A DNA stretch of 64,000 nt from Rugalucina vietnamica (lineage: Eukaryota > Mollusca > Bivalvia > Lucinida > Lucinidae): positions 38,468,329 to 38,532,328 of the forward strand of contig OZ024880.1 in assembly GCA_964017185.1 (NCBI GenBank), in the 5' to 3' direction. Positions 43,370-56,900 of the stretch are shown here, one piece after another. Under the pieces are notes generated by a model. It did no database searches. It saw only the letters and a list, made by a program, of their open reading frames with translations, and was not told the origin of the DNA. Position 1 is the first letter of the stretch; every line of letters starts with the position of its first letter. Made by a program: the position numbers and the translations under genes.

Positions 43370-45510
43370 AGCTCACCTGAGCCGAAGGCTCACAAGATGA
43401 GCTTATAGGATGGCCATGATCCGGCGTCCGTCCGCCCGTCGTCGTCCACAATTTCAACCGTCGTCGTCCACAATTTCAAAGATCTTCTTCTCTGAAACCG
43501 CTTGGCCGATCTAGTTGAAATTTTATGTGGAGCCTCCTTGGGTAGTGGCATTTCAAGTTTGATCGCGAAATCCAGGTCACATGACCAAGATGACCGCCAC
43601 GCCCATATATGGTAAAAACCCTTCAAAAATCTTCTCCAGAACCGGTGGGCCGATTTCCACGAAACTTGGTATGTAGCATTGGGGACTTTAGCCCATCATA
43701 GTTTGATAAAATGATGACCCTTGGATGACCTTGACCTATTTTACGGCAAGGTCAAATTTGGAAACATAGGCTTTTACATGGGAAAAAGTGAAAACTATGG
43801 ATTTTTTGAAAGCTATTGCAGCCTGAGGCCTGAAAAGTGGTAGATGCAAACAACTAATGGAGTAGATGAAGGTATGTGATTAATATAGGTCAAGGTCATC
43901 TCTTGACCTTGGCCAGTCTGTTGTCCATACACACTTTTCAAAGATCTTCTTCTCTAAAACTGCTTGGCCAATCAAAGTGAAATTTAATGTGGCGCATCCA
44001 TGGGTAGGAGAGACGAAAGTTTGATCGCGAAATCCAGGTCACATGACCAAGATGGCCGCCACGCCCATATATGGTATAAACCACTCAAAAATCTTCTTCT
44101 CCAGAACTGGCTGGCCGATTTCCACGAAACTTGGTATGTAGCATTGAGGACCTCAGCCCGTCATAGTTTGATAAAATGATGACCCTTGGGTGACCTTGAC
44201 CTATTTTACGGCAAGGTCAAATTTGGAAACATAGGCTTTTACATAGGAAAAAGTGAAAACTATGGATTTTTTGAAAACTATTGCAGCCTGAGGCCTGAAA
44301 AGTGGTAGATGCAAACAACTAATGGAGTAGATGAAGGTATGTGATTAATATAGGTCAAGGTCATCTCTTGACCTTGGCCAGTCTGTTGTCCATACACAGT
44401 TTTCAAAGATCTTCTTCTCTGAAACTGCGCTGCCAATCAAAGTGAAATTTTATGTGGAGCATCCATGGGTAGGGGAGACGAAAGTTTGATCGCGAAATCC
44501 AGGTCACATGACCAAGATGGCCGCCACGCCCATATATGGTATAAACCACTCAAAAATCTTCTCCAGAACCGGCAGGCCGATTTCCACGAAACTTTGTATG
44601 TAGCATCGGGGACCTCAGCCCATCATAGTTTGATAAAATGATGACCCTTGGATGACCTTGACCTATTTTACGGCAAGGTCAAATTTGGAAACATAGGCTT
44701 TTACATAGGAAGAAGTGAAAACTATGGATTTTTTGAAAACTATTGCAGCCTGAGGCCTGAAAAGTGGTAGATGCAAACAACTAATGGAGTAGATGAAGGT
44801 ATGTGATTAATATAGGTCAAGGTCATCTCTTGACCTTGGCCAGTCTGTTGTCCATACACACTTTTCAAAGATCTTCTTCTCTAAAACTGCTTGGCCAATC
44901 AAAGTGAAATTTAATGTGGCGCATCCATGGGTAGGGGAGACGAAAGTTTGATCGCAAAATCCAGGTCACATGACCAAGATGGCCGCCACGCCCATATATG
45001 GTAAAAACCTTTCTAAAATCTTCTTCTCCAGAACCGGCAGGTCGATTTTCATGAAACTTGGTATGTAGCATTTGGGACTCCAGCCCATCATAGTTTGTTG
45101 AAATGATGACCCTATGATGACCTTGACCTATTTTACGGCAAGGTCAATTTTGGAAACATAGGCTTTCACATGGGAAAAGGCGAAAACAAACTGTTGCAGC
45201 CTGAGACCTGAAAGTTGCTAGATGCAGACAACTAATGGAGTCAATGAAGGTAAGTAATTATTGAAGGCCAAGGTCATGTCTTGACCTTGGCCCAAGGTCA
45301 TTTAAATATCAAAATTAAAATTATGGTTTTCTCGGAAATCACTGGGTTTGGAAACTATTGCAGTCTGAGACCTGAAACTTTGCAGATGCAGACAACTTAT
45401 GAAGTCAATAAAGGTGTGTGAGTATTCAAGGTCAAGGTCATTTCATTATGACTTAATACTCCAAGATCAGGCTTCAGGTGAGCGTTCTCGGGACCAATGG
45501 TCCTCTGGTT
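43370..45510 (+). mobile_element. Helentron-like repeat-cored element (family E), copy 2
   Basis: Starts AGCTCACCTGAGCCGAAGGC and ends TTCAGGTGAGCG plus the stem-loop GGGACCAATGGTCC. The core has four units of about 463 bp (TTCAAAGATCTTCTTCTCT at 43474, 43937, 44402 and 44864) and a decayed fifth. Each main unit carries ACCAAGATGGCCGCCACGCC or a close variant, then CATATATGGTA, and inverted AGGTCAAGGTCATCTCTTGACC. Units are more alike here than in copy 1, suggesting recent expansion. Confidence 0.78.
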
Positions 45511-46640
45511 TGTTGTTTTTTTTTTACTTGACCTCATCAAACCTCACGGGCTAAGTTTCACACAGAGATGTTTCATGATGTCCTGAAATCCTGCATCCCC
45601 CCCCCCCCCCCCCTTGACAAATGAGGTGGCAGTGTTTGCCACCAAACCATTCCTTCCATTACCGGTAATAGTCAAAAAGTGGACTGATGCAGCATCCAGA
45701 CTGAGAGGCTGTAACTTCATGACCATCCAAGATGGGTGTTTTGAGCGTAAAACAGTTTTTACAACCAGTAATTCTACTCCAAGAATATTTCTGCCTCGTT
45801 CTATTGAGTTTGATTTGAATATTTACATTCTGTCCTCAACTTTGAAGATTTACGGCCTGGTGGTCTGGGAGAAGAGCATCACCTGAATAAAGAGGTCCCT
45901 GGTTCTAACCCCACCTTTAACAGGTTGTTGTGTTACTGAGCCAGGTTTGAAGTTTGCTTAACCATCTTTCAGAAACCACCTTTTTTGAAATAACCCTTTT
46001 CTTAAACACTTCCAGAAAAATATAACCCTGTCATCCTTTTGCATCCAAAAAGTCTTAAAAAGTATCACAAACATTTTGAAAATTGGTTCACTAATAAAAA
46101 TTATATCTCCAAAAATTAGCTTGAATATGCCTTTTGTGTGTACAAGGAGGTAATCCAAGAACCTTAAAATTGAAATTCTAACATATTTCAGGTGTTTAGA
46201 CATAATTCATGTATTTTTGCATAATTTTGTTTTAATTCAGTGCATTTTAAATGAAAAATAAGTTTGATTTTTCCAGGAAAATTCTTACTTTCCTTGCTCA
46301 CTTCTTTAAAATGGAAAAAGTCCTCTTCTAAACTTTTCTGGCATAATTTTATTATTCGGAAACCGAGTTTAAAATATTTTGTAGTACTTCTGAAGACGTT
46401 TTTTGTGCATGTCATACATTATCATATTTTTCTTGAGGTCTTTTTGAAAAAGTATATTTGTAAAATTATTTGTTTGATTTTCTTCACAATTTTACAGGTG
46501 ACCATCTTATTATTTGGAAAACAAAGAAGTCCTCAACATCAATAATTATTTATTTTGTTCTCCACATTTTTAGGATGCAGATATAAAGCAGCAAAATGTG
46601 CGCTTATAAGAATGATGCTTTATTTTTTAATGCATTTTAA
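45511..46640. other. Intergenic spacer, no gene seen
   Basis: Contains poly-C (45597-45612) and a tRNA-like fragment near 45855-45915 (GGTCCCTGGTTCTAACCCC). The short ORFs have no recognised domain. Confidence 0.4.
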
Positions 46641-47039
46641 ACAGAGCTAGTACGGTGGAAATGCGCACAACCCCAGTCCGTCATTGAGTGCTCCGGGCTA
46701 TGCAGCTACAGGCTATTGCCCTAGTTTATTGCAGCTATGAAGGCTAATGACCTAGTATTATCTACTTTCTTTGATCTTTGTCCGCCCCGGCCAATACACA
46801 GTATGTCACGTACCGGTAAACCACCCCATGCCCCCGGATCTGGACTCGCTCCAATTTGGATCAGTCCATTTAGCTCATAGTGAAAGGTAATCGTATTTTT
46901 TGCCACATTCAGTCGCAAAATCAATAACCAATTACTGTTGTCACTAATTGGCTTTAATTGACTCAATTAGAGCCAATAAACAATATTCATTACTGGTTTA
47001 TTTGTTGCTTATGCATAAATCAATTTACTAACAACGAGA

Positions 47040-47402
47040 TCGAACCCCCACGCACCATTAATGGCAAATAAAAGTATCGATCGATGGACTTTCGTGCGTG
47101 TTAGAGCAGACGATTATTTTGTGGCAAACTGAAACACGCCCCTCAAGGGGAAATACGTCATTGTGCGGTCGGTGCTACCCTCAGCATGTACAGTCCACGT
47201 GGGTCTGTCTGCCCAATCAGGGCTGGGGAATACAGCCTTGAGTGTGTGACGTATGTTATCGGCTTTCCATATATGGAAAAACCTATCCCCACCCATCGAT
47301 TTTTTCGCCAGGGACGGGCAAGAAACCGAGACGGAGTGAGGCGAAAAAGATTTGGATGAAAAATTACTTGTGATTTCTCTGTTTTTGATATTCAGAAAAC
47401 AG
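47040..47402 (+). promoter_or_regulatory. Candidate promoter / noncoding first exon of the NAB gene
   Basis: A repeat-free, comparatively GC/CG-rich stretch 3.6 kb upstream of the first NAB coding exon, which itself opens at an acceptor and so needs an upstream noncoding exon. Visible motifs: CCCCCACGC (47045-47053, complement GCGTGGGGG, EGR-like), TACGTCA (47154), CCACGTGG (47196), CCAAT (about 47213), TGACGTA (47247) and a perfect CArG box CCATATATGG (47267-47276). A plausible donor ACAG/GTAGAT ends at 47402. CArG and EGR sites would fit an EGR-feedback gene, but this is motif inference only. Confidence 0.3.
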
Positions 47403-49148
47403 GTAGATCGTTACTTTTCTATAACTTATGTATACATTGTTGTTTATCTGCCACGAACCTAATCAGCACCCCACGTGAAAACTAGGTTTTGGGTCACGAG
47501 CTAGAATATCAAGTAACCCCAGGGGTTGTTGTGTAGACGGAAATATTTTGCTTGATAGTTTTGTTCCTAGGTTTGTACATGTTTGATTTCAGACGATTTC
47601 TTTATTGTATGAAATTTGTGTTTATTTTGTCAATGTTGTGTAGATAATGACAAACCGAAAGTACACTTTGACAGCTGATTTATCGTAGTTGGAACGTGCC
47701 CTGGGTCGGGAAATGAAAAGACGGTCGGCCATCTTTGTTCGGGCACTGAAATTATTACAGACAAATTTAGAAAAATGTGTCATTTTACTGAAATTTCGTG
47801 ACTTGTTCCTCTTAAATATTGGTGTCAGACTTTAAGATGCGCTGTTCCAGCATCATCGAAGTCAAGACGACGAATTACTTTCTGTTTCTATTTTTAGAAC
47901 AACAGGTGTCATTTATGACGTTTGGGATTTTCCAGGTTTGGTAATTGGCAATTAATTGGTTGAAATAGGTCAAGCAACCAGTCACACGTCGTGGTTCATT
48001 GATAGCAAAGTCGCTTAATGATGAATAATAAATTAAATGCATGAGTAAACAAATTTATTTGTATATTATTTTGAATTTGATGATGAAAGAAAATTGAATA
48101 GAAGAAATGATTTTTGTTTGAATTGGTGCTTAACATCCCAGTCAACAGCTATGGCCATGTCAGGATGTTGCCTCAATTTTATGGTACTTGTACACAAAAT
48201 TACCATCTCATGACATCCAATGAGTGCTTCAAATATAACCGCCCAACCAAGCCAAAAAGGCTTTTAATTTATGTATGAATGGTTTGACTTGAACCACTTT
48301 TCCTGGGCAGGCGCAGGCATGGTTAGTCAGCTTTGCCTAGAGGCACAAGCAACCCATCTATTTCTTTAGGCTCCAATGTGCGGGGAGCCAAAAATGGGTT
48401 TGCGGAAGTAAATTCTGAACCTTTTGCTTGGCCTCAGCATCTGCTCTGCCCCCCCCCCTCCCAAAAAAAAAAATAAAATAATAATAATAATAAATTAATT
48501 ATCTGGTGACCTGGTTGGCCACCTGACTAAAAATGCACTGGTCACCCCAGCCCAGGGGTACTGAAGACTGACTTTTTGGCCAGAAAACCCCAAACCCCTG
48601 CTTTATTAATTTTCGCATTTGATTAAAAAAAAAAGCCTTGCTGCAGGAGGCTGTGTTATGGGGTCGATCCCTAAAGACGTTAAATAATGGCACCAGTGGC
48701 TACATTGCTTAGCGCTCATTATTTTAAGGCTAGCACAGGGAAAGGGTTGTCTTGTTGGTGACGACTAACTGTTTACAGCTGACTAAATGAAATCCCTCAT
48801 ATTATAGAAGAGTGATGGTTTCTGTATGTAACTTTGATGTCTGTCTATGATTTCTTCATGTGCAATTTAACAAGATTTAAAAGAAATGATCTGTTTCAAT
48901 TCTAAATGAATTGCACCAAAGCTTGTAACATATTTCAAAACATTTAGTTTATTTTGGGATGAAACAAACAATGTTGGTGTCTATTATCTGAGATAAGAGC
49001 TGACTATTACGGTAATAGCCTAAAAGGCAAACACCCCAGTTACAGACAAATAACTCAACTCATATATGAGGGTTTGGGAAACATGTTTAGAAAAGGGGGT
49101 ATTCAGATTGCTGATAGAATGATCTTGAATGGTGTTTTTATTGTTTTT
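47403..49148. other. Intergenic or NAB 5' intron, no coding seen
   Basis: Includes a SINE-C 3' fragment in reverse (48126-48172, ACATCCCAGTCAACAGCTATG) and poly-A/poly-C runs near 48450-48490. Nothing else is supported. Confidence 0.4.
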
Positions 49149-50030
49149 GCTCGCCTGCAGAAAAGTACAGGAAGAGCTATTGCAGACACACCAGCGTTGG
49201 TGTGAGTTTTAGGTTAAAGTTTTTAGTACGTCTTTGTCTCTTGAACATGTTGATGGATTAAGTTGATACTTTGGATACTTTGCATGTTGGTAGTTTTATG
49301 CTGTACCATCACGACCCACTTGGGTGACTTTGAGGTCAAGGTCACGGACTTTGAAATTTTATGCTAATGTTTTAGCTGCAAGAGTTTAGAACTCTATAAT
49401 ACTTGAACATATGGATGGATCTAGTTGATACTTTGCCTGCTGTTTGATATTATTCTAAAGTTTGCAAATTTTATGTTGAAGAATTGGTTAAAGTTTTTAT
49501 AAATATGATGAATCAAGTTGATACCGGTACTTTGCATATTTGTAGATATTGGTCTGAAGTTTTGTGCTGTACCATTATGACCCACCTGACTGACCTTGGA
49601 GTCAAGGTCACAGACGTTGAAATTTTATGTTAATGTTTTAGCTGCAAGAGTTTAGAAGTCATTGATACTCAGGCTTGAACATAATGATAATGTATGGATG
49701 GATCTAGTTAATACTTTGCCATCTGTTAGATATTATTCTTAAGTTTTATGCTGTACCATCCCCACCAGACTGAGGGACTTTGAGGTCAAGGTCACAGACT
49801 TAGAAATTTTATGTTAAAGTTATGTTAGTCCATATCTCTTGAATATTTATTAATTTAGATTGATCAAGTTGATACTTTGGATGTTGGTAGATATTGGTCT
49901 GATGTTTTATGCTGTACCATCATGACCCATATGAGTGACCTTGAGGTCATGGTCACCGATCATACATTTTAATATATTTATTGGCAAAGCACAAGTCAGT
50001 CGAGCTACGCTGTCCAATGTCATCTCTTAT
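49149..50030 (+). mobile_element. Helentron-like repeat-cored element (family F), copy 2, diverged
   Basis: Starts GCTCGCCTGCAGAAAAGTAC and ends CAAGTCAGTCGAGCTACGCTGTCC. The core units share TTGATACTTTGCATGTTGG, GATATTGGTCTGAAG and CTTTGAGGTCAAGGTCAC with copy 1 but are more eroded and unequal in length. Confidence 0.72.
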
Positions 50031-50957
50031 TATTTTGAAAGTTCTGCCATTCCAAACTATCCCACTTTTTAAGATAAAACATTTTGGTAATATCTAAAAA
50101 AAATAGGTCTCCTGAATAGTAAGTTGGGAAGGGCAGGGTAAGGAGTAAAGTTTTGACCTTCATTTTGTCCCCTGGGGATGGGGCTTAATCAGCAGGGCAC
50201 TGGAAACTGGGGGGGGGGGGGTGAGGGGGAGGCAGTGGTTGCAAATGATTGGTGCACAATACTGTGCGAATTTGACATTGTTTAAGAAAACCCATGCTCT
50301 AGATTTGAGCTAAGTACATTAGGCATGATGTCTGCATATCTTGGAGATTGTTTTTGTGTGTTATTTTGGGCTGTGTATGTAGCTAATCCAGGTGCAGATT
50401 TCCTGGCTTCCCCCCAAACCAGAACATACAGGTATTCAACAACACACCCAGGTAGTAATCCTGAGAAAAAGGATCTCTGGTATTAAAAGAGTTTACTCTC
50501 ATAAAGAGTTTTTGTACTATTGAAGAACACCATGGGGTATCCTGTACTCTGTCTATGTTTGTTTTTGTTCTGGTGTTAGCCACATAATGAGAAAAACTCA
50601 TTTCTCCGTATTTTTTCTTCATAAAACACAAAGCAAAGAACATTGTAGTTTGGATGGGGGATTTCCCACTGTGATAATCTAGGACTCTTGTACATTAAAG
50701 GCTGTATTTTCATCCAACAAAATATTAATGGCTATAGTGTGTTTCTAACACTGTAAATATTATTATGTTACAAGTATAAAATGTAAAGAGGAAACAGTGC
50801 AAACCTATTTTTAGTTTTAATACTGCTTCTTTAGAACCGTAACATGTACATGTGATTGCCTTCCCATATAAAATTTATTTCAAATCTATGATCTGGTCAT
50901 TGTACATGCATTTGTCATATTTTTGTTGAAACATCAGTTCCGATAATTTCTTTTCAG
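50031..50957. other. Spacer before NAB coding exon 1
   Basis: A poly-G run (about 50209-50221) and no recognisable gene. The end is a normal acceptor tract (TTTCTTTTCAG, 50947-50957). Confidence 0.4.
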
Positions 50958-53900
50958 GTTAGGCTAAGTTTGTCATGACAACAGCTCAGCCAAGTACAGC
51001 ATCAGAATGGCAGCTATATCGTGTTCTACAGAGAGCTAACCTATTGCCATACTATGAAACCTTTGTCGCACAGGGTAAGTTTATCATTAAAAAGTCATCA
51101 GGAAAACATTCTTGCAATATAAAGCCCCTTAAACCCCACTTTTATATAGTAAAACTGGGGTATGCAGGGGCGGTTTTAATGTGTACCCACAATCTATGTT
51201 TTGGCAAAAATAATAAAAATATCAAATTTTTTCCATTGAAATTTTGAATTTTTACAGCTGAATACATGTTTTCTTCATGTTTTGTGAAACAGCTAGCAGG
51301 TGATTAGTTTTGATCCAGACGTAGCTGGTGTCAGGGTTAGATATGAGCCACGTCATGAGAAAACCAACAAATTGTGGTTTCTGAACAGGTTCGACACATA
51401 CCGAGCTGCACAAGCACAGAAGATGGCTAGAGACTGGAAATTTTGGATTTAGAAAATAGAGGAATTGTACTATTCATGTAGCGAAAACAAAGGCGTGATC
51501 AGCTTCCTAGTTACTGCAAAGCTGGTCTGGGCCTATATTTTCACATTATGCAAAATGTTGTTTTGCTGATGACGCTTTTTGAGAATATGGGTCATGCCTA
51601 TCATCAGGACATAGTGAAAAAATTAAGTTCTTGTATTGAGGTTTAACGTCCCAGTCAACAATTTTTCAGTCATGTCGGGATGAAGCCAACACTGCCTGTG
51701 TTTAACCAGTACTGTAGGGAGTTAATGTATCTTGCTCAATGACACAACATGGTAACGCCTGAGGGGATCGAACCCAGGACCTCTCGATTCGGAGTCTGAC
51801 GCTCTACCACTACCACACCGCGCTCCCTAAAATTAAGTTCTGGTTATTAGTAACACTATTGAAATAACATTATTAAAAGTTTCTTTTTAAAGCCAGCCTA
51901 GAAAAAATGTGGTGATTTGAATTTATACTGACCAATATCTCCAGCCTTGTACAATGGACCAAAATTAAGCAGTTAAACATTTGTTGAGCAAGGTGGCATA
52001 GTGGTATACATTACGAAACTTGCCCATGCAATATACAGAAATTTTTGTCAGCTGTAAAAATAGAAAATTTCATTGGATAAACATTGATATTTTTCTTATT
52101 TTTGCTCAAAACATAGATTGTGTGTACACGTTAGAACCGCCTCACATTAGCAGAACTTGGCTTGTCTCACTTGGCAGTCGGTTGCGCATGCAGTTGGTAG
52201 CGCATCGAACTGGGCCGAGGGGTCCCCGGTTTGATCCCGTCCAAGACGTGTGTACATATGTTCTTAAAATAGTCGCAATAAGCTGTACAGAGCTTATGTT
52301 GATTGTTAAAATATGAAGCAACTTTAGATAAAGATTTTTATTATATAACTATTATTTAACATCACAAACAAACATTTTTCAGGTGGTGATGATGTACAGC
52401 AGCTTTGTGAAGCAGGGGAGGAGGAGTTTTTGGAGATAATGGCATTGGTGGGGATGGCCAGCAAACCTCTACATGTAAGACGACTGCAGAAGGCACTACA
52501 GGAGTGGGTGGCCAACCCTGGTAGGTTCTTAAAATGTTATATAATGTTAACTACAAACATGATTTTGCTTTAAGCCAAAAATAAATTTTGCTTTTACAGA
52601 TCGGTAAGAATAGCACAGTGTTTCAGTTACCATTTTCATACATGAGGAAACAGCTCTTCAGGGTTTCCGACCAGGTGCGACACAAATTGGCCTGTATAGT
52701 CACAGAAGCAGGCTAGAGACTTAAAATTTTGGCTGTAAGTAGAAGAGGATCTTTACTATCCACGTAGCGAAAACAAAGGCGCTGATCAGCTTCGCAGTTA
52801 CGTAGGCAAAAATCGTTAGAGACTAATCACTCAATAGACTTTTCCGTAAACGTCATAAAGCCCATCATATTCATAATCATTTACAAGTGAGTGCCCACTT
52901 CATTTTAGAGGCATCAGGAATGATTTTAAACATATTCCATTTTGGATGAATTTCCTCTCGGCATACAGAATAGCAACAGATTGGAAACTGTGTTTTGTCA
53001 CTTTTGTGGCATTGCATCTAAGGCTGCCTATGGTCCACAAAAAGGACATAAGGCTTATTATGTTGGTTAAAGTTGACTATTTGAGCCACGACACAAGAAA
53101 ACCGGTCTTCCAGGTTTCCGACCAGGTCTGACACAAACAGGCCTGTGCAGATACAGAAGGTGGCTAGAAGCTTGATATTTCGGATTTAAACAGCAGTCAC
53201 ACTGTAGCGTATAACCCAAACGCACGCCGGGTGTATGAAAAATCTCAACACGCTGAAGATTTTGGACGTATAAAAATTAATTTGTTCCTTTAACTCGCTT
53301 TAGCAGTCACACAGTAGTGTGTTACTGAGACGTGTGCCGGACGTATAGAAAATCTCAAAGTTTTGGAGTACATTTGTGTTACATCCCAAACAAGCTATGC
53401 ACGTGCTACAGGCGCGCAGCAAACATTCTACGCGTGTATCACACACGCTTGGGGCACGCTACTGAAGCAATATAAAATCGGAACGCACATGTAGCATACA
53501 CTGGCGTGCGCTGAACACATAAACAATTTTTTCACGATGTGGCTCATTTGTTGGTGTATCAAAGTCTCGTGAATTTTTTTTTCCACAGCGTCTTTTCAAG
53601 GGCCCAGTAACTCTGCCAGTCCAAGTTCAGTTAGCTCCCTGTTGAGCACCCCGGTGAGGGAGCCCCCAACCCAGGTCCGATCCCTACCGAACACCCAGAC
53701 TGATGATAAAGGGGTGATGTGGTTATCACAGGTGTCGGCAGTGGTAAAGAATGAGAGTCCAGAAAACATAGTGCCATTACAGACAGACCATAAGGTGGGT
53801 TCCCAGCAGGCACATGACGTCAGCATGATGTCAGATGGATGTCGATAACGTCGCATCGACGTTGATATGACGTCATGTTGACGTCATGTGCCCGCTGGGT

Positions 53901-56900
53901 TAGGAAGATTGTTAAGAATTTCAGTTAACATGTGAGCCTTTGCAAGAGAAAACCAACAATTTGGGTTCCCAGCAGGTCCGACACAAACCGACCTGTACAG
54001 TCACAGAAGCAGGCTAGAAGCTTGAAATTTCTGATTTAAGAAGAATAAGGATTGTACTATCCGTGCAGCGAAAACAAAGGCGCAGATCAGCTGTGCAGTT
54101 AATGCACAGCTGATCTGCGGCTTTGTTTTCGCCTATGCAAATTGTTGGTTTTCTCATGATGTGTAATATACTGGTAAAAGAAATGTGCACTAAATACTGG
54201 TAATCAGCCTCTGGAAGGCTTGTCAAGGGAAAATGTGGCTAGGATAATTGACAGTTATGCCCTGACCTGAGCTGTTGATGGTGGACAGAGAATGTATTGT
54301 CAACATAGTTTATTTGAGCGTGCTGCACATTTTTAACACCAACAGTGTGCAGTAAAAGATTTGCATGCACTATTGCACTTATTGGACCATTATAGCGATT
54401 GAACGAAAACCTTTGGTGGATATAGTTCAACCTCATTATAAAGCCCCTCAGTATAATGCAGTATAACATGGCTATGTCATGGCTCCCAAATTGATAATTT
54501 TGCATCAGTCTTCATGAAAAGTGCCTGTCTGTCAGTCAAAATCAAAAAAATCATTGTGACTGACAAAGTATTTTATTCTGTCAGATAAATGTCCGGCAAA
54601 CATTACCAAAATTTCAATGATAACATACAGAACTGTCCTACTAATTTGGGTTTTGTCCAGCAAAAACTTGCAGTCCGCCAGACAGCTGTCCTCCAGCTGA
54701 AAAAAGATTTCGCGAAGACTGCAATTTGCTATATGTCTGTTGTTAGTAACCTCATTATAACACAGTTTCACTTATATTATGGTCTGTTTTTATGGACCCT
54801 AAAGATAGCGCTATAGTGCGGTTGACCTGTATGCTATCTTTGTTGTAATGTCAACTCAACTTGTTTTGAGAGATTTGGGCATGAGGAAGAGCATTGTTTG
54901 TTCAGGCCTGAGAAAAATAGCTCTTTGTGTATTATAAAACCTCGTGTTAACCTTTTCAGCTATCCCCATCCCCCTCTCCAAGCCCAGTGCTGACGGAGGC
55001 CCAGATCAACATGATCGCCCAGAGTGCAGCGCGGCTGGTGCCACATCTACCACACTTTGAGATGAAAAGACTGAGTCTGAAGAAGGAAATCAACAGAGAA
55101 ATACATGTAAGCTCTTTTGTGTGTGTGTGTAATGCATATTGCATAGTGGATTGAGTATTATTTTAATGTTTCCCTGATAGTCTTATGAGACATAGTCTGT
55201 GGTTCATTGTATTATGAAGAAACCCCCAGTACTTATCAAAGTTTGCTTAACAGCTTTAATGTTTTGACATGAAAGTGGTGATAAAAGAGAATACTATAAT
55301 GCCAAAATCTGATTCATTGTTTATTTTTTGTCGTGATGACTGTTTTGAAATAATTTACATATTGATTAAAAATGTTGATCATTACTACTTTAAATTCGGA
55401 AATTTTCATGTGACTTTTATATGGCAAATTTTTTATTTCCTATTTATTCGCGAGGTCTTATATTTGCGAACGAGCTTTCGTTTAGTCCTGATGGCTTATA
55501 GTGATTCTTTATTAGCGAGAACTTTGAATTCGTGAGACAAAACATTTGTGAATATTCATGAAAATTAAGTTCTCGCAAACATTTCCGAAGTTACAGTATA
55601 TAAACTGATTTTCAGGCCTTGCTAGAGCAACCCAAAGATGGACCAGGTCGACTAGAGGATATGAGAAAATATGGTTGTATTTATGGTCGGTATGACTCTA
55701 AGAGAAAGAATGACAGACCAATGTCATTACATGAGGTAATAATATTACAATACTGTAAATGCTAGGAAGTCTTAACATAATGACAATCATCCAATTCAGA
55801 ATCTTGTAAGATTTTGATATATAAAGGTTGATAATAAAAGAATTCCATGTGAAGAGTGTCGGACCACCAGGCTGAATAGATACAGAAGAAAATTGTTAAT
55901 TCAGATTTGGGAAGACTGCTCGATCTTTCGAATATTGAATTTTTACAAGTTTGTGTGTTACAATGATAATACAGGATAAACACATTTAAGGTGTATTCCA
56001 AGTATTTGTGTTTGAGCTGAAGAATAATGAAATGGATTCACACGAGAATTTTCAACCCTTTTACAGATCTCAGTAAATGAAGCAGCAGCACAACTCTGTT
56101 TCCATATTCCCAACTTACTGACAAGGCGGGAAGATTTATTCCCCTTGGCCAGAGAGGTGGTTAAAAATAGCGGCTACCAATATTCCAAAGGACATTCAAG
56201 GTATAAAGAGGATAACAGCAAAAAGTAAATATGCACTGCAATTCTAAAAAGATGCCCTGTGTCATGTGTGACAGAATATAGTCTAACAGGAAAATTCTAT
56301 CATTTGTGCTGAATAAAAAAGTCAAAAGATATACATGTATTTTTCATATTGATTGAATGAAAAAGAAACAGTATCTGAGGTGGCATGGGAAAACCAATAA
56401 TCTGCATAGGCAAAACCAAAGGCGCAAATCAGCTTCACAGTAACTGCGAAGCTGATCAGTGCCTTTGTTTTCGCTACACGGATAGTACAATTCCTCTACT
56501 TTCTAAATCCAAAATCTCCAGCCTCTAACCATTTTCTGTGACTGTACAGCCCGGTTTGTCGGAACCCAAATTGCTGGTTTTCTCAATCATAGGCTCATCT
56601 TATAGTTAGTTATTTTCTTCAGTACAATGGATAACACTAGCTATATGGAGTGTCTGCCAGATGGGTGGTTTCATTTTGCTTTGTTTCTTCACACATGACT
56701 AAGGGTTCTTTTTGTGGCTGTAGCAGCCAGTTGCATGCAAACTGTGTTTTAGACTAGCATAACCCGGTGTGACAGGCAAGCATTTAGAATATCTTCAAAC
56801 AAGTAAAATGTGTTAAGAAAGTGTTGCTGAAAATTTCAACAGCTTTTGATTTTGAAAGATGACAAACAACTAAGATCAGAATATAAATGAGCTGCATCTT

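Noticed and set aside
45614..45886. 90-aa ORF in the PSMD3-NAB spacer
   Set aside because: No recognised domain, no splice context or conservation clue; its end overlaps a tRNA-like SINE fragment.
47267..47276. CArG box near 47270 as simply another family E copy
   Set aside because: Flanks share only CATATATGG and AAAAACC with the repeat; the YY1-like site and rest of the unit are absent, so I kept it as a candidate promoter motif, with low confidence.
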